Assembly: GCA_902729315.2 (NCBI GenBank)
Contig: LR746274.1
Span: 8,523,940 to 8,587,939 of the forward strand
Source: Spirodela intermedia
Lineage: Eukaryota > Streptophyta > Magnoliopsida > Alismatales > Araceae
DNA length: 64,000 nt
Direction of reading: 5' to 3'
Position numbers and translations under genes: made by a program. Shown here piece by piece: positions 10,061-24,899 of this stretch (its first letter is position 1; each line of letters starts with the position of its first letter). The notes below the pieces were generated by a model, which worked only from the letters and a program-made list of their open reading frames with translations, ran no database searches and was not told where the DNA came from.

Positions 10061-13000
10061 CTCTCCGCCAATTATAAAAGTTCTTTACCTTGGGACATTG
10101 AATTTCATAATGAGAATAGGGATTTACCAGTCAAAATAATTTTCAATATTAATAAAAAAATATTTCTTCCATTACTCATAAAAAATGGTAGCTATTTATA
10201 AGCATTTAAAGGACTGAATATGAAATACAATTTGTTTCTATAAAATACTCATATTGATGAACTATTCTGGAGAATTTATTGATTTGCATACTGAAAAATT
10301 TGAATATTGAACGTAACTATCCACATGTAATATAAATCATTTCTACTAAATTATTTAACATGTACTATCTCATATTTTGTCACATAAGATTGGTTGCCCA
10401 ATGATATTCAGTCCTCTATCCCTCTATTGGTATAGCTCTCCTATCAAGTGAACCTAATCATTTCATAGAAGAAAAATAAAAAATACAAATGTACTAAGGT
10501 TAGAATAGAGTTTAGGCAATACATTTAAGGTTCATGTGAATAAGTACTTCATCCTTGTGTATGTATATTTGCTATTTTATCCTTGTGTATGTTTTCTTTA
10601 CAATGAGTTGAGCCTTATCTTGTCAAATGAGTTAGTTAATTTCCCTATTTCATGTGAGAACCTTGTTAAAAAGAGAATTGACTCTTCCATCTACTATTTG
10701 AGTTGACTCACTTTCTTAATCACAATAGTGTTGAGACTCATTCACACAAAGTGGGTTGACAAACTTCCTTGAAATAATAACTCTTTCATTAATAGTTAAA
10801 ACTTCTTATTACCTAGTAAGACAACTCAATTCCTACAATCAAGTAAAAACACAAAAGCATTAAAACCAAAACATGTAAGGCTTTAAAAGTATGTTGGCTT
10901 TGAAAGCTAATAATGGCTTGACTCACTTGGTGTGACCTAATATTTGTATTTTAAATCACACAAATATAAATTTATAAAAATGGAGTTTGAAATTATTTCT
11001 ACATAAATATATTAATTTAAATTGAGTGCTCTAAAAATAGTAAGAATTTTCTAAGTCGATCAAAAAGATATGATAACACTGAGTAAAATTTTAGAATTTT
11101 TCTCAAATAACATAATTTTATACAAGTTTTAGAATGAAAGATGGCAAGAAAATATTTCAGATGTTGAGATTAGGTAGGCATCATCACCAGCTAGAATAAG
11201 GATTTAGGGGAAAATAGAGTGTGATCATTGAAATTGAGATTTGAAACCACCAAAATAATTGTAATAGATCAGAATGAGTTTTAAAACTTAAATTTGAGTA
11301 AAAATATAATTAGTATAATAAATGAGTTTAAACAATAAACAAAGTTCTAGCATCATAATGGTGATTGGTGGAAATTTTAGTGTTTGGAAGGTCTCCAAGT
11401 TGTGTCCAAGGCCTCAAAGGCTCTTCTTAGACATCCACAATGTAGGCACTCTCTAGATTCTCATGTGAAGGCTAGAGTTTAGAAGTTCAAGTGATGATGA
11501 AGTGGATCTCTAATGGGTGTCACTTAGTGGAGCAGAGATTGATGAAGATAGGTCTCTAGTGGTTGTCACCTAACAAAGTAATGATTGATGGATATAGAGT
11601 GCAGCACATGGAGCTTTGTCCTCAAGCCTACATTGTAAGAAGAGGCTCTTATCGTAAATAGGGCACTTTTAAGAGACCATGACAAGTCTCTTGATAGATC
11701 TCTTTGCTCTCAACAATGGCTTGCCTACCAACAACAAGAGATGAGATTTCCTTTGAGAAGCTTTTGTTTTTCTACCTAAAATCTGTCATCAAATGTTGAA
11801 GATCCATATTTATCATTGATGAAGCTTCCATCAATGATTGACCATTCTCTCACTCTTTCTATTGACTAATCCCCTATAGATAAACCACAAAGTCAAATAG
11901 GGAAATCCTTTGGCAATGGTGATTTTCCTTAAAGCTATGGTGGTCAAGTGACAACATATGATTTGCTACATAAAAAAATTAACTAGTTTCTCAATATACC
12001 CTTGAAATAATGAAAACAATCAATGTTTTACCTTCTCTATATATAGGGGTATTTTCAAAATTATTTTGACTAACTAGAGTCAAAGGTTTAGTACCATATC
12101 AGTTGTTTGGGAAAACTTTGATCTATATAAATTTGGGTTTAGTCCCATATGAGTTTCTCCTCCCATAAGTAGAATGGCCAAGACCACCTAAGGAGAATAG
12201 ATAACAAGTGCTCCACCCCCATGTAACACGTGTAATGAGATCATACCTTACCCCACACATTGATTATTGGTAATAATGTGGAAGAGGAGTGATGCACATT
12301 TTCTTGTGAAGAGTACTTAAGCTAGTTGAACACTAGCTTATGGCACCTCTTGGTCTAGGTTCACCCACTCAAATAATCTTCCCTTTGATTAGAGGATCAA
12401 CTATCGAGTGACGATTGACTGGTGGGTTCCTCTTGATAAAACTTCATTATTATGAGTCAATAATTAATTAATAATATATTTTAAGTTTTAAATTATAAAA
12501 AATAGACATGCTTGTGTTAAATTGAGAAAATAGATTTTTAGTTGGTCAATGTAAATTTTTGGCTAATTATGTGAATTTATATAAATTTTATAATTATATT
12601 TTTAAGATAAAATAAATATAAATAAAATAAAATAGAAAAAGTAGGGGCCCAGCCAACCTAGCCCACAAGTGGGTTGAAAGCATAGTTAGGGGACCCACTA
12701 GTCAGTCAAACCCACTAGCGAGTCGGAAATATAATTGAATGATTTAAGAGTAGGGGGCTTGAGTAGTTAAAGATCGATTGATAGGTGATGTCTTCATTAT
12801 TTGAAGTAAATCATTAACAAATAACATAGTTTTAGCCTTAATTCATGATAAATATATTTATATTTATTTTAGACTGTGAAAGGTAGTTGACTAATTATAT
12901 AATTTTTATAATCTTATTTTTGAGATAAATGAAAAATGATAAAATAAAATAAAAAAGATAAAAAAATAAGAGAATTCATTGACCACTCGAACCCACAAGT

Positions 13001-14710
13001 ACGGGTCAAAAGCACAATCAAACAAGACTACAAGTAAGAAGCTCGAGCATCTAAGGACAGACTAGTAGGAGACACATGTACATCACTCTCCTTCCACATC
13101 ACTAATGACCAGTCAAGCAAGGGTAACACACACATAAGAGAGAGACTTATTGATCGCAAAATCTTGTGTTATTATATGTACACCTCAAAACTCGTAAAAT
13201 AATTGATGTGGGACTAAATCAGCTTCCCGAAGGTTTTCAATTATTCTAATACCTAAAATACCTCTTATTTATAAGAATGAGATACCCTTATGATATCACT
13301 TTATAATGCTCACATACTTCTTTTACTCTCTCTTATACAGGTAGGTGACTAGTGAAAGTTTGAATCCTATTAAAACTAAAACTCATATTTTTATCTTTTT
13401 AAATCGTTGGATGATAGTCACTAGAGATGTACAAGCCATCAATATATTCTCTCCACCAAGTGATAGATATCAAAGATGATTCATCAACTCACCTCATCAA
13501 TTTTTAAACTTTAAAAGAGGATCCAAAGATTGCCATCGTCATCTATATTTAAAAAGAGCCTTTGAGATTATGGATATCACACGATAATCCTCACAAACAC
13601 ACAATTCAAGTGATACCACCATAAAGTCAGAACTCTACCTTTCCTACTTCAAAATTAATTTTGCTTAAATTAATAAAAAATTTACGATTTCAAGTTTCAA
13701 TTTACCTAAGAATTTAATTTGATCAATTAAATTATTTATAATTATTTACCTAAGAATCCTTGATTGGAACTTTATTTCTGCACTCAATTTTCCCCTTTTT
13801 GCAAAAAAAATTAAATATATTTTTTCTTCATCATTTAGTTTAAAATCATTAAAAACTTATATTCTTTGAAAAAAATTAAAATAATACCAGATATTATCTT
13901 GCATCTATATGATCAACTTAAAATTTTCTCACTATTTTTGGAATATGTTTTTGAATTATCATTGATTTTTTTGTGTTGAAATATTTCTAAAATTAAAAAT
14001 TGATATTTTCTTGTTTCATAATATTTAGATTTACATGATTTATTATATAAAAATTAGATCATGTCACCCCTTTTTTACTATTTTAATTTATTTTAACTTT
14101 AAAATATGAATATCAAAATCATATGAAATCACATAATTAACCACAAATTAGCATTAGTCATATAAAAATATTTTTTCTCAATTTCAAATAAATATAAAAT
14201 TATTTATCATGATTTAGCACATAAAACATATCATTAAATTAATCATTAACTAATGATAATAGAGATTTGTTACTCCTCTAAATATGTTTTTATGGCTTTA
14301 AAAGTTTGTTAAATATCAGAAGAAGCCTTGCATTTATCATCATAAGAAAAATGCATGATTGATTTTTTTTAAAAACTACAAAAAATGTGGAATAGGAAAG
14401 TATATAGTCAAATAGTAAGGAACCAAATAGAACAAAACATACAAAGAGAATATCTAAGCTAATTATGTGATGATAATTAACTTTAAGCATAAGGGTACTA
14501 AAGTACTTGACACATTGACAAGTAACTTACCTATCTAAGCTCAGCTAAAAAGTATTTACATAATTAATAATGGTTTTTCTTGGTGCCTACATTTATTATC
14601 TAAAAAGTTTCTTGTTAGATTTAGTGATACAATAACTAACAAAGGAGAAGTGGTTAACAGTAGCCTACCTTCACTAAGTTCATAGCTTTGGTTGCATGAA
14701 TGCTCAAGAT
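10061..14710. repeat. AT-rich dispersed repeat region without genes
   Basis: No exon-like sequence was seen. 11155-11745 shares blocks in order with 3890-4700, and 13380-13650 carries similar blocks in inverted orientation. The phrase TTTAGTCCCATATG near 12135 and its inverse near 13205 (ATGTGGGACTAAA) resemble the TTTAGTCCCATATCGGAAG at about 16082, a recurrent plant-repeat phrase. The short open frames here are no longer than chance. Confidence 0.4.
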
Positions 14711-15135
14711 GTTAGAATCATAAGGATGGGTGAAACACAAAGGAGGGTGAATTGGGGTTTCTAGGATTTCTAGTGATATTTTTATTTAATTTATACCTTT
14801 GTATATCTCTGGATGTGTTGACACATGTATGCTCTGAATGTTCTCTCAAGAAGAAATCTAAAGTTTTTATACTAGTTTCTCCTTCACCCCATATTATCCA
14901 GTCCTAGAGAAAACTTCCATCTAGTATTCACTCATCCCCTCTAGTATTCACCCTCACCCTCATGATTTCATATGATCACCAACATAAATATATCAAGTTT
15001 AGCTCCTTGGATATTCATTCCTTTGCAAGCTAAAACTAGCTACTACAATTTCATGCTTTCATCCAAAACACTCCACCCTCACCACCCATTACCTTAAGGC
15101 TAGATGGGGAGCCATAGTGTATGATTATTTTCTAT
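14711..15135 (+). repeat. LTR-like dispersed repeat, copy 2
   Basis: Starts TGTTAGAATCATAAGGATGG followed by GTGAAACACAAAGGAGGGTG and the same downstream blocks as 2478-2935. No paired terminal repeat was located nearby. Confidence 0.5.
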
Positions 15136-18100
15136 CATTGTTAAAAAAATTTAAAAAATTTAAAATTTACCAATTTTTGAAAATATGCATATTTCAGAAA
15201 TAATTAATTTTATATAGGTTTTCTAGGTTGATCATAGAGAAGATGAAAAATTACTTAATTATAGTTTGAATTATAGTTAATAAATTAATTATTTATATTA
15301 TTTAATCAAACATTTAAAGTAAAATAAGTGAAAAATAATAATTTGGGGGTAATGACATCAACTAATGTCATCTTGTGAAGAACACCCCAAAATTTAGACT
15401 TAACAAAAATACATTGACTCAAATTTCTCAAAATAAAATTCCAAATCTTTTGAACTAAACTTTGATTTCAAAAGAGTAATTGTTCATAACATGATGTAAG
15501 ATTAAATAGAGTTTTTAATAAATTAAAAACAGTAAATATCATACAAAGTTTAAATTTTAAAGAAGAAATGAGTGGTGTGGTTATTGATTACATTTCTGCA
15601 CTAAATCAATCAGTTTGTGCAGGCATGGTGCACTGGTTGGATTCTTGCACTTTTTTCAATCAGTGATTGACAAACTTAGCAACTGTCACTAATTGAAATC
15701 AAACATTAAAGGTGATTCTGACTCCGAACACACCATAGAGTTCGGAGAAGGATCTTTGAAAGAAATTCATCACCATTTGTATCAGGTGAAGAATAGGATG
15801 AAGTCATAGACAGAATTCAGGTTTTTTATCAGCTAAATCAAGATAAAACCTAGACGAAATCCATCTTTTATGATGGATGAAAAATTAGGTGAATTCAACA
15901 TTTGTAGTGGCCAAAAAAGAGAATTTTATCTAGAAGGGTGATAGCATTTGATCTTTGTTCTTAAACTATTTTTAGTCTTTTTGTGCGCAAATTCCATCAA
16001 TTATGTTGAATTATCTATCAAATTTCTCACTGTATTTGGTGCATCTTTTGTTGATGTGGAAACTTGAAAAAAGATTTGATTTTAGTCCCATATCGGAAGT
16101 TTATAAGAAATGCAGTCATAAATAATAAACGTGATATTATGTTTTGTGAATTCCTCCAACAAAACAATTAAAGTTGGGCCATAGTGGAGGTAATACATTG
16201 ATCACATGTCCCATAGATATATACTTTACGTTTATTTATTTTTTATTGTTATTATCAAAATAAGCTCATAAAAATATGGAAAAAGGTGGCATTAATGCAG
16301 CAGCATTCTAATAATAATAATAACAACTTATAAAACATCTCAGCATATTTAATGATTAACACCAAAATCTCAACATATTTCATGATCAACATCTCAACAA
16401 TTAACACGAAAATCACTTAAACAAGTTTAAAACCAATTTTTCCAAGTTAGGTACTTTAAAATATTTCATAAAAAATGAAATAATAAATCATAGAAATACT
16501 AAGCATGTTATCAAGTAATTATTGAGAGTTATGACAGCCCCTAACTTACCTCATTGCTAGTTCCTTAGTAACGAAAAAAAAAATATAATTACTTTATTGA
16601 ATATAAACTTTCATTTTTATGTTTATGCTTTGATCTAAATGCTGCATAAAATTTTATTTCATTCCCCAAAAATCAGTTTTGTCTACTGAAAATTAACATC
16701 AAATCAGCAGTATAAGAATTTATATCTAACCATGAATAGGATTTGATCATTTCACATATCATTTTGAAGTTCTTGAATTTAAGTCCTCTTCTTCTTATTT
16801 CTAGAAATTCAAAATTCCTCATTACAATATCTAGACCAAATTATTGTAGAATATGTGTGCCTTAGGTTCATAGGATAAGAATCAAAAAGAAAATTAATCA
16901 TTCATGTTCAAACCACTCCTAAAGATTCAACAAAAGTTCTCACTTCCCTTCTTTTGTACATTCCCACATCCATCAATTTGTAAATACTAAATATCATTTG
17001 GTTTGGATCCCATTTGACAATCAAGTCTAATATCTATCATAAATAAAAATATTCAGATAAATATACTCAATCCCTTCATTTATTTAGACAATTGTTGAGA
17101 TGTAGTTTTCCCTCTCTTTTTTATTCTAACTGCACATGTGGAAGCTCCATAGGACAATTGGGAAGACTGCTTTGTTTTGTTTTAGTTTTTGTCCTGATTG
17201 CACATGTGGAAGCTCTACAGGACAATTGAAAAAACCACCTCTTTTTTGTTTTCAGGTCTTACACTCTATCTAAAAATATAAATAGTTGGGATTCATAGAG
17301 TTTTGTTCATTCTTCCTATTATCATGCATAATTTCTTTTCAAAGTGACTAATAAAATAAATTTGAGGGTCATTGAAATATCCTAAAATCAATTCAACAAG
17401 AACATTTATAATCTCAAATTTACCTAATTGAAATACTAGAATAATTAAGTATTGTGGTAAGCTCAAGGTCAATCCATAGGGAATGATAATTAGGCAATAA
17501 TGTAGCTACTATTCTATTGAATTGATATATTGAGATGAAAGGATTGCAAAGAAGAAGAGTTGAGAAAAAGTAAGGATATTTTCTGTCAGAAAAGAGGGAA
17601 ATAGAAATTCAAATATGCTTTATATGATGAAAAGCGAGCGAAAACACTCATGAAAGAATCGTAATATGAAATCAAAAACATAACTCTATTTGATTTAAAT
17701 CTACGAATACCTAGATGGCTGCTCACGTGCAGAACACATCAGACTTAGAAAAACAAATTTTGAACTTATATATTTTGCCAAGGCCAAATGGGTTTTCTCT
17801 TTGAGTGTGCTTCTTCAACAATCAAGACTACAAATAAACACTTGAATCAACTAAAAAATGCATCTAGATCAATGTGGAACCTCAATGCTATTTTATTTGA
17901 GCCGACTAAATGTTAGGACATTCAAAGTTAGGTTTTTTGCCCCTAAATGGTGGCTTAAATGTGTAAGGGTTACATAGGTGTATGAGATTACACATGTAGG
18001 GCTGATCTATGCCTTCTCATGAGCTAGTTTATCCTAGATCATCTGATCTAGGGCTGTGAGTAAGTGAGAGGTTTTTTGTCTTTTTGGCCAAGATGAGATG

Positions 18101-19560
18101 GGATGAGAGTGAATGCAGATTAGATGTGTTGTATTTGTGAATGTCTTTTAGGAGTACATACATTCCTTAATGCTAAGATCTGCATAATTTCCACATGTCA
18201 GCACCTTGGCCCTTCATTTTGTCACATCATCTCTGAATCAAATCTCATTGGTAGAAGCATATATCGACTTCCTAAAATTATAAAATGATATCAGTAATTC
18301 TTGAAATTCTTTCATATCAGTAAAAAAATAATTATGATGGCAAAAACTTAGTAGAAAAATTCTGAAAAATTCTCTAAAATATTAAACTTCATGGAAAATT
18401 CAAAGAAATAAGAAATGTATGTTTTTTTAAATGATAATATGCTATACCATAAGATTTAAGCTCTTGAATAGGATAATTTTTACTCTTTTGACATGATAAT
18501 CAACATGTTATCAATGACTACTTTCATGACTTCCTTGCACTTGACTACGCAAATAAATTTTCAAGCTTTGAAAAATGACAACCTCAATTTGAGGATCATT
18601 TTGTGTTCTCCTTGGGTAATTAGACATTTTAGATCACAACTTCTAATCTATCTTATCTCAATTCCTTTCAATAAACCTCCTCTATAATAACTCAGCTGTT
18701 TTCTATAATGTGAAATTCACAAGAACATAAATAATCAGATTTAAACTTGCTTCAATTCAGGTTCCATCCATAATATGTGAGATTTCTTTCACCTATTCAT
18801 GTTTGATATATTTTCCTACTTTTCATAGATACAACTTCTGTTTTTCAAAAAAAAAAAATATTTCAGAACTTTTCCAATTTTCACTCTACACCCCTTAAAC
18901 TAAAATCAGCATTTTCCTCAATGATTTAAAGAAGTCTAATCATAATACATTATTCTTAAAAAAAAATTATAAGAAGTTTTATGACATTATAGAAATTATG
19001 TATATTGAAGAGAGACAAAATCAAAAAATAAAAATTGAAATAAGGTTAGAGAGATTGCAGTTGCAATTCTTAATTCAATCATCCATTTAATTTCATTGAA
19101 ATTAAGTTTTCAATCAACCATGCGCATCCTTTTTCTTTCGCAAATTTATGTTACATTTACTATAAAATAAAACAACAAGATAAGAAAACTAATTAAAAAA
19201 ACTAAAAAGTAAAATTAAGTAAAACTATTTTCATATATTTCTTTTTTTTTCTAGTGATTGAATCGATTCTTTATCTCCTAATTTTTCATTCTCTAAATAA
19301 ATCTTTAATCATTAGCCGTTTACCTTAAATTCTCTACATCAGTGGGATCTTTAATGAGAACAGCCCCATAATCATAAATTTTATTCACAATATATGAACA
19401 TCTTCAATTAGACTTCAATTTTCTCGTAAATAATTTATCATGAAATTCTTTAGTTTGAGCTTTATAATTTTTTTTATTTTGATGTCCCATTTGTAAGCTC
19501 TTCTAATTCTTCAATCTATAGTAATATATTTTTTTCAACCTCTTTCAAGTTCATATTTAC
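15136..19560. other. AT-rich gene-free stretch
   Basis: Nothing coding is supported. It contains a small tandem duplication around GCACATGTGGAAGCTC at about 17132 and 17200 (unit about 68 bp) and the repeat phrase TTTAGTCCCATATCGGAAG near 16082. Confidence 0.35.
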
Positions 19561-22500
19561 CTATTTCAATGTTCATAATGCTCTATGTTCTATCTCTATA
19601 GGAAGATGACAATTCTTCATAAACAAACTGAAATGGAGACATTCTTAAAGGTGTTTTAAAAGTAGTTCAATAAGCCCATAAAATATCATCTAATTTTAAG
19701 AACTAATCCTTCCTATCAGGCCTCACTATTGTCTTCAAGATTTTATGTATTTCTCTATTTGCTACCTCAATTTGTCCATTGGTTTATGGATTTTACAATT
19801 CTTCCTATCATGCCTCACTATTTCTCTCAAGATTTTATGTATTTCTCTATAGCTACCTTAGTTTGTCCATCAGTTTATGGTTGGTTCACACTACTTTTTC
19901 TTAATAATTCTCTAAATTAACGTTGTGTGGAATGAGCTCCTTCATCACTAATAATAGCTTTGGGACAACTAAATCTAAAAAATATGTGGCTCTGAATAAA
20001 TCTCATAACAGTCATATGATCACTTTTCTTAGTAACAATGGCCTTTACCCACTTGGATACATAATCTACACCCAATAAAATAAATTAAAATATAAATAAA
20101 GGTGGAAAGGGACCCATGAAATTAATTTCCCAAATATCAAAATTTTCTATAATTAATATAGGTCATAAAGACATTTTATGTTTCTTACTCAAGTTGGTAA
20201 ATGATTGATATCAATGACATGTTTTATAGAAATAATGGTCACCTTTAAATAAAGAAGGCCAGAAAAATTTACATTGTAAAATTTTGAAAGCAATTTTCTA
20301 TCTAGAAAAATGATCACCATAGTTAGATATATGACACATTTTCAAGATATTGGAATGTTCATCCTTTGGTACACATCATGTTACAATTTGATATGATTCT
20401 AAATAAAATAAACCAAGTTCATTCTAAAAATATCTTTGAATTTTAGCAAAGAAACAATCATCTTCATATTTTCTTTAAACTTTAGTAATTCATTTGAAGC
20501 TAAAAAATTCATAGAATGTGTGCACCATGAATGTTTTTTCTATTGAGTTGCCAAAAGTTACTCATTGGGATACGAATCTTGCAATGGAATGATATATTGC
20601 TCTATAGCACTTAATCTCAACAAATGATTAGTCACCACAGTTTCATTCTAAGAAGGGGTAATTCAAGCATATGTAAATAAATACTATGTTTACAAATGAA
20701 TCGCTATGTCATTACATTCTATTTAGGATTAACAATGGGCATAATCTGACCTACTTTAGACAAAATCTTTTTTATCCTTAATTTCTAAGATAAATTCTTG
20801 AAGTAATAAAATCCATCTCAAGAGACATCGTTTCATATCCTTTTTAGTAAGAAGAAATTTAAGTGTGACATGATCAGAATAAATTAATGATTTTAGATCA
20901 TAAAATATAAGATTTCATTTTTTTCAATGCAAAAACTATTGCCAATAATTCATTTTTTGTGATTGTATAATTTTATTGAAGACCATACATAGATGATAAT
21001 TATAAATTAGTACTTACATCTATGCATTAATATCTTATATATAGATGTTAATTAATAGATAGATAATACAATTATACATATGTTACCGACTCATTATGAC
21101 ATTCATAATATTTTATCATTTAAGTCCTAATGCATATTATTTTATTTATTTTATTTATATTATGAGACTAACCCCACTTAACTTTTATGAAGCTAAGTGG
21201 TGATTTTCTCAGATTTTCTTGATAATTATTTGATTGCAAGGACTTAGATGAGCTCTTATTATGAGTTGGAAGTAATGTAAGAAGCTTAAGCCTTCAATCT
21301 AATAAAAAGCCTAAGTTTTATGGAGAGGGTCGCCCTAATATATTTATGGGCCGAAGAGAAGGCATCACCTTGAGCTAGCTCATTTGGACCTAAAAGGATT
21401 ATCAAGAGATAAGATCTAGGCCGTCCATCTTAAGGCATCTTAAGATGAGATTAAGAGAAGAATTAGAGTGCCACCCTCATAGAAAAATTTGGGCTGTCCA
21501 TCAAGAGAGTCGGTTATTAATCATAACTATCTATTAGAGGAGCCTAATTTTGAAGAAGATTAAATCATCTCATCCTCCTCTTGGAAAGTACTTTTTGACT
21601 CTCTCTGTAGCAATGACTAGCCGAAGGAAATAGAAGGGAAATTAAGGCCCAGTCAACTGCATTCTCATGTCCAAGATTATCATGGAGAAGAAATTACCTA
21701 GAGCACATCAAGATTGTCATAGATCAAGCGTCACTCAGCCTAAGACTAGTGCACAATGAGATTTGTGCAAGATCCAAATTTGAGACGTCCTTGTAATCCT
21801 CTCCATAGATAGATTAACTCTTAATTCAAACTAATTTTACCATTTATTCTATCATTCTATTATGTTAAATTCATTCTGTTCCTTTTGCCACACTTTCTAT
21901 TTCTCTTGACTTCACCTTTCCTAGATTGAATTCCATCCTTCACAATCTCAAGTATATCTATATATATATAAGAAATAAAATAAGTAGAATTCTTACTCTT
22001 ATTACTCACTCCTTGAGGATCGACCTTTACTTATCTTAAATAGAAGAGTGAGTTTTTATAAGTATTATTTACATGAACTTGGTTGCATCAAGACAACATA
22101 TTTAATCTCTAATTCAAGTTCATTAAGGTTGTATAATTTAATTAAACATCTGAAATTATTTTACTTGCATAAGTTATTACCACAAATTTTTATCAATTCT
22201 TTGCCTAAAGATAACCCCAACAACTTGATTATATACATCACTCATAATTTCAAATGGTAAAGATCAATTTAGAAACTATAAAATAGGTGCTTCAATCAAT
22301 AATCTCTTAATTAAACTAAAAGCATATAAACAAGATTCATCAAACATAAATGGTGCATCTTTGGTTAAAAGTGATGTAATCATATTTTATTTTTTTTACA
22401 GAAGTTGAAGATTGTAGTCTAGAAATGATTTCAATTTTAGCTCGATCAAGCTCTAGTCCTTTTTCACTTATTATATGACCCAAAACCACTCCTTTTACCA

Positions 22501-24110
22501 TAAAATGACTATTTTCCTAACTCAAGATTTAATTCTTTTCTATGTATTTTTAAGAGTCTTTTCTAAATTATTTAAGCATTCATTAAATAAGTTCCTAAAA
22601 AAAAAAAAATCATCCATAATACATCTATACCATTTCCTATCATTTCTAAAAAAAATTGAATCATACAACGTTGAAAGGTAGAAAGCGCATTATAATGACC
22701 AAAAGGCATCCTCTTAAAAACATGTACCAAAAGGATATGTAAACATGGTCTTTTCTTGATCATCTAAAGAAATAAAAGTCTAATTATATTGAGAATATCT
22801 ATTCAAGAACTAAAAAAAAAATGGACTTACTAACTTTTTAAAAATTTGATCCACAACTAGTAGAAGAAAATGGTCTTTTTTGGTTTCTACATTTAATTTT
22901 CTATAATCAATGTAAACTCGCCAACTAATAGGAATTGCTTGAAATTCTTATTTGAAATTCTTGTTTAAATTATTTTCTTTTTTCATTCTTCATTATTGTC
23001 AATCCAATTTTTTTAGGAACAACTTAGATATGGTTCACACACTTACTATTTAAAATTGAATAAATAAAACTAGTATCAAGCCATTTTACAAACCCATTCT
23101 TCACTACCACCATAACATTTAGATTTAATCTTCTTTGAGGTTCCCTTCTAGGTTTAACGCTGTCTTCTAAATAGATATGATGTGTACATTTATCTAAATT
23201 TATTCCTTTAAAATCAGATATTTCTCAACCAATTGCTTTTTAATTTTTCCTCAAAAGTTTAGGTAATCATGTTTCTTGATATTCCACCAAGTCTGCAGTG
23301 ATAATTATTGGAAATGACTGATGTCATCATTAAAGTGTATGTTTCAACTTATTAAGCAGTTCTTTAAGTACTAATTTAGAACTGATAAATTTTTTACTCT
23401 TATTTTCTTCAAATCCAGTAAATTCTTATAAGTTTTCTTCTTCCTTTTCATTTTATTCTAATACTCTCTAAAATTGTTCATGAAATTCTTTAAAATCCTT
23501 TTCACACCTTTCATTTCATTCACTTCTTCAATTTTACAAACTTGCACCAACTCTACTATATGACACCCAAGCTTTTTCACATTTAATGATTTTTTGCTAT
23601 TTAAAAAGTTTTAATTTCCACAATTGATCTCCACATTTGATTTTTTCTATTTCTATTATAACAACAATATTTATTTGAGCAGTATTAAAAAATAATCCAC
23701 TCAATTCAATATCTGAGTTCATTTATAAAATCACAAACTCAATAAGAAATAACTATCCTTTCAAAGTTATTACTAATCTTCTTACATTCCTGTTCAATTT
23801 TTTATTGATAAATCTATAAATTGAAGCAGAACAAAGGATGGTTTTAAATTAAGAACTTGAAAATATTCACAAATCAATACTAGTAATAAATCCTAAATCT
23901 AATAGTACATTCTTAAAATCAAATCCACTAATTTTACAAGAAATTAGAGGTACACTAGGATCCTTAAGCTTTTGTGACATTTGATTCAGCAACATGTTAC
24001 TTGTGTGAACAAATAATTTTCCAATCCTTGGTGCTCTCTTCAGTGTGCAAAGTTCTTTCAAAAATTTAGCATAAGTTGGGATATCCTCCACAACTTGCAA
24101 AAGAGGAACT
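19560..24110 (-). mobile_element. decayed Ty3/gypsy retrotransposon, pol remnants (protease to integrase)
   Basis: Read on the minus strand, the order protease, reverse transcriptase, RNase H, integrase is recognisable. A gag-pol/protease piece (IPTYAKFLKELCTLKR) lies at 23867-24100 and an RT piece (RMPFGHYNALSTFQRC) at 22572-22763. An RNase H piece (NELLAIVFALKK) is near 20910-20985. The integrase zinc-binding region is near 20160-20335 and integrase core pieces (CPKAIISDEGAHS; SKWVKAIVTKKSDHMT) are at about 19930-20075. Many stops and frameshifts make it non-functional. The order integrase after RNase H defines Ty3/gypsy. An internal duplication of about 95 bp lies at 19712-19880. A foreign 1.1 kb block interrupts the element at about 20990-22240. 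Confidence 0.75.
20990..22240. mobile_element. insertion of about 1.1 kb inside the gypsy element, possibly a solo LTR
   Basis: The pol frame is recognisable on both sides: NELLAIVFALKK below 20985 and a PFEIM-like RT/RNase H junction above 22190. About 120 bp is expected between them but about 1.2 kb is present. Near its right end the block reads CTCCTTGAGGATCGACCT, a phrase like that seen close to the ends of plant gypsy LTRs. Exact edges and target duplication were not determined. Confidence 0.4.
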
Positions 24111-24899
24111 TCATATCAACATTTCGAAAACACAATTTTTTTATTGAATTCAGATTGCTTTTTCTATTTTCATATCAATGCATTTGGAGAGGGAAAACTC
24201 TTGAACTTTGGTGGAGATCTCTCCACCATCTCTCTAAATTGTTGATGTTGCTCCTGTTCTTTATCTTCCACCATTGCTAGTTCTTCTTTTTCTTCTGCTG
24301 CTTCCAAATCTTCTCATGTCTCATTCTTTTTTTGTAGTCTCCTTCTCTTCATATGGATTTTTCAGAATATTTCTACTTATCAAGGTGGTGACTGCCCTAA
24401 TTTGTTTATTTTGAGGTGCTTTATACTTATTTCTCCAGCAAGATTCTCCTTGCTGAAATTCTCACTATTGACTTGTTAGATTTGATAAGATTTGACTTGG
24501 GAGTTACCTTAGTTGACTTGTTTCTCTTTTTTTTTTAATATCATATAATCCTTTGCTCCATTTGTCCAAGGCTCCCTGAATTAGAAGAAAATCTACAGAA
24601 AGGAGACTCCAAAAAGAGAATATAAATGTGTTAAGAGTCATCCAAGTGATCAAATTTTGGGAGATGGTTAGAAAGGAGTTTGAACTAGATCAACATTGAA
24701 AAGTACAAAGAATTTAACTAAACTAATTTCCAAAATAGAGTCAAAAATAGAAAATAAGCTTTAGAGTTTCAAAATTAGATTTATGTCATGACTTAGTTAA
24801 TTTAGTTTAACAAAAATAATGTTTAGGCATTAGTTCCTACAAAAATTGAGATATTTGCCTTTTAATCTCTTTCATATAAGAAAATTTGAGTGAAAATCC

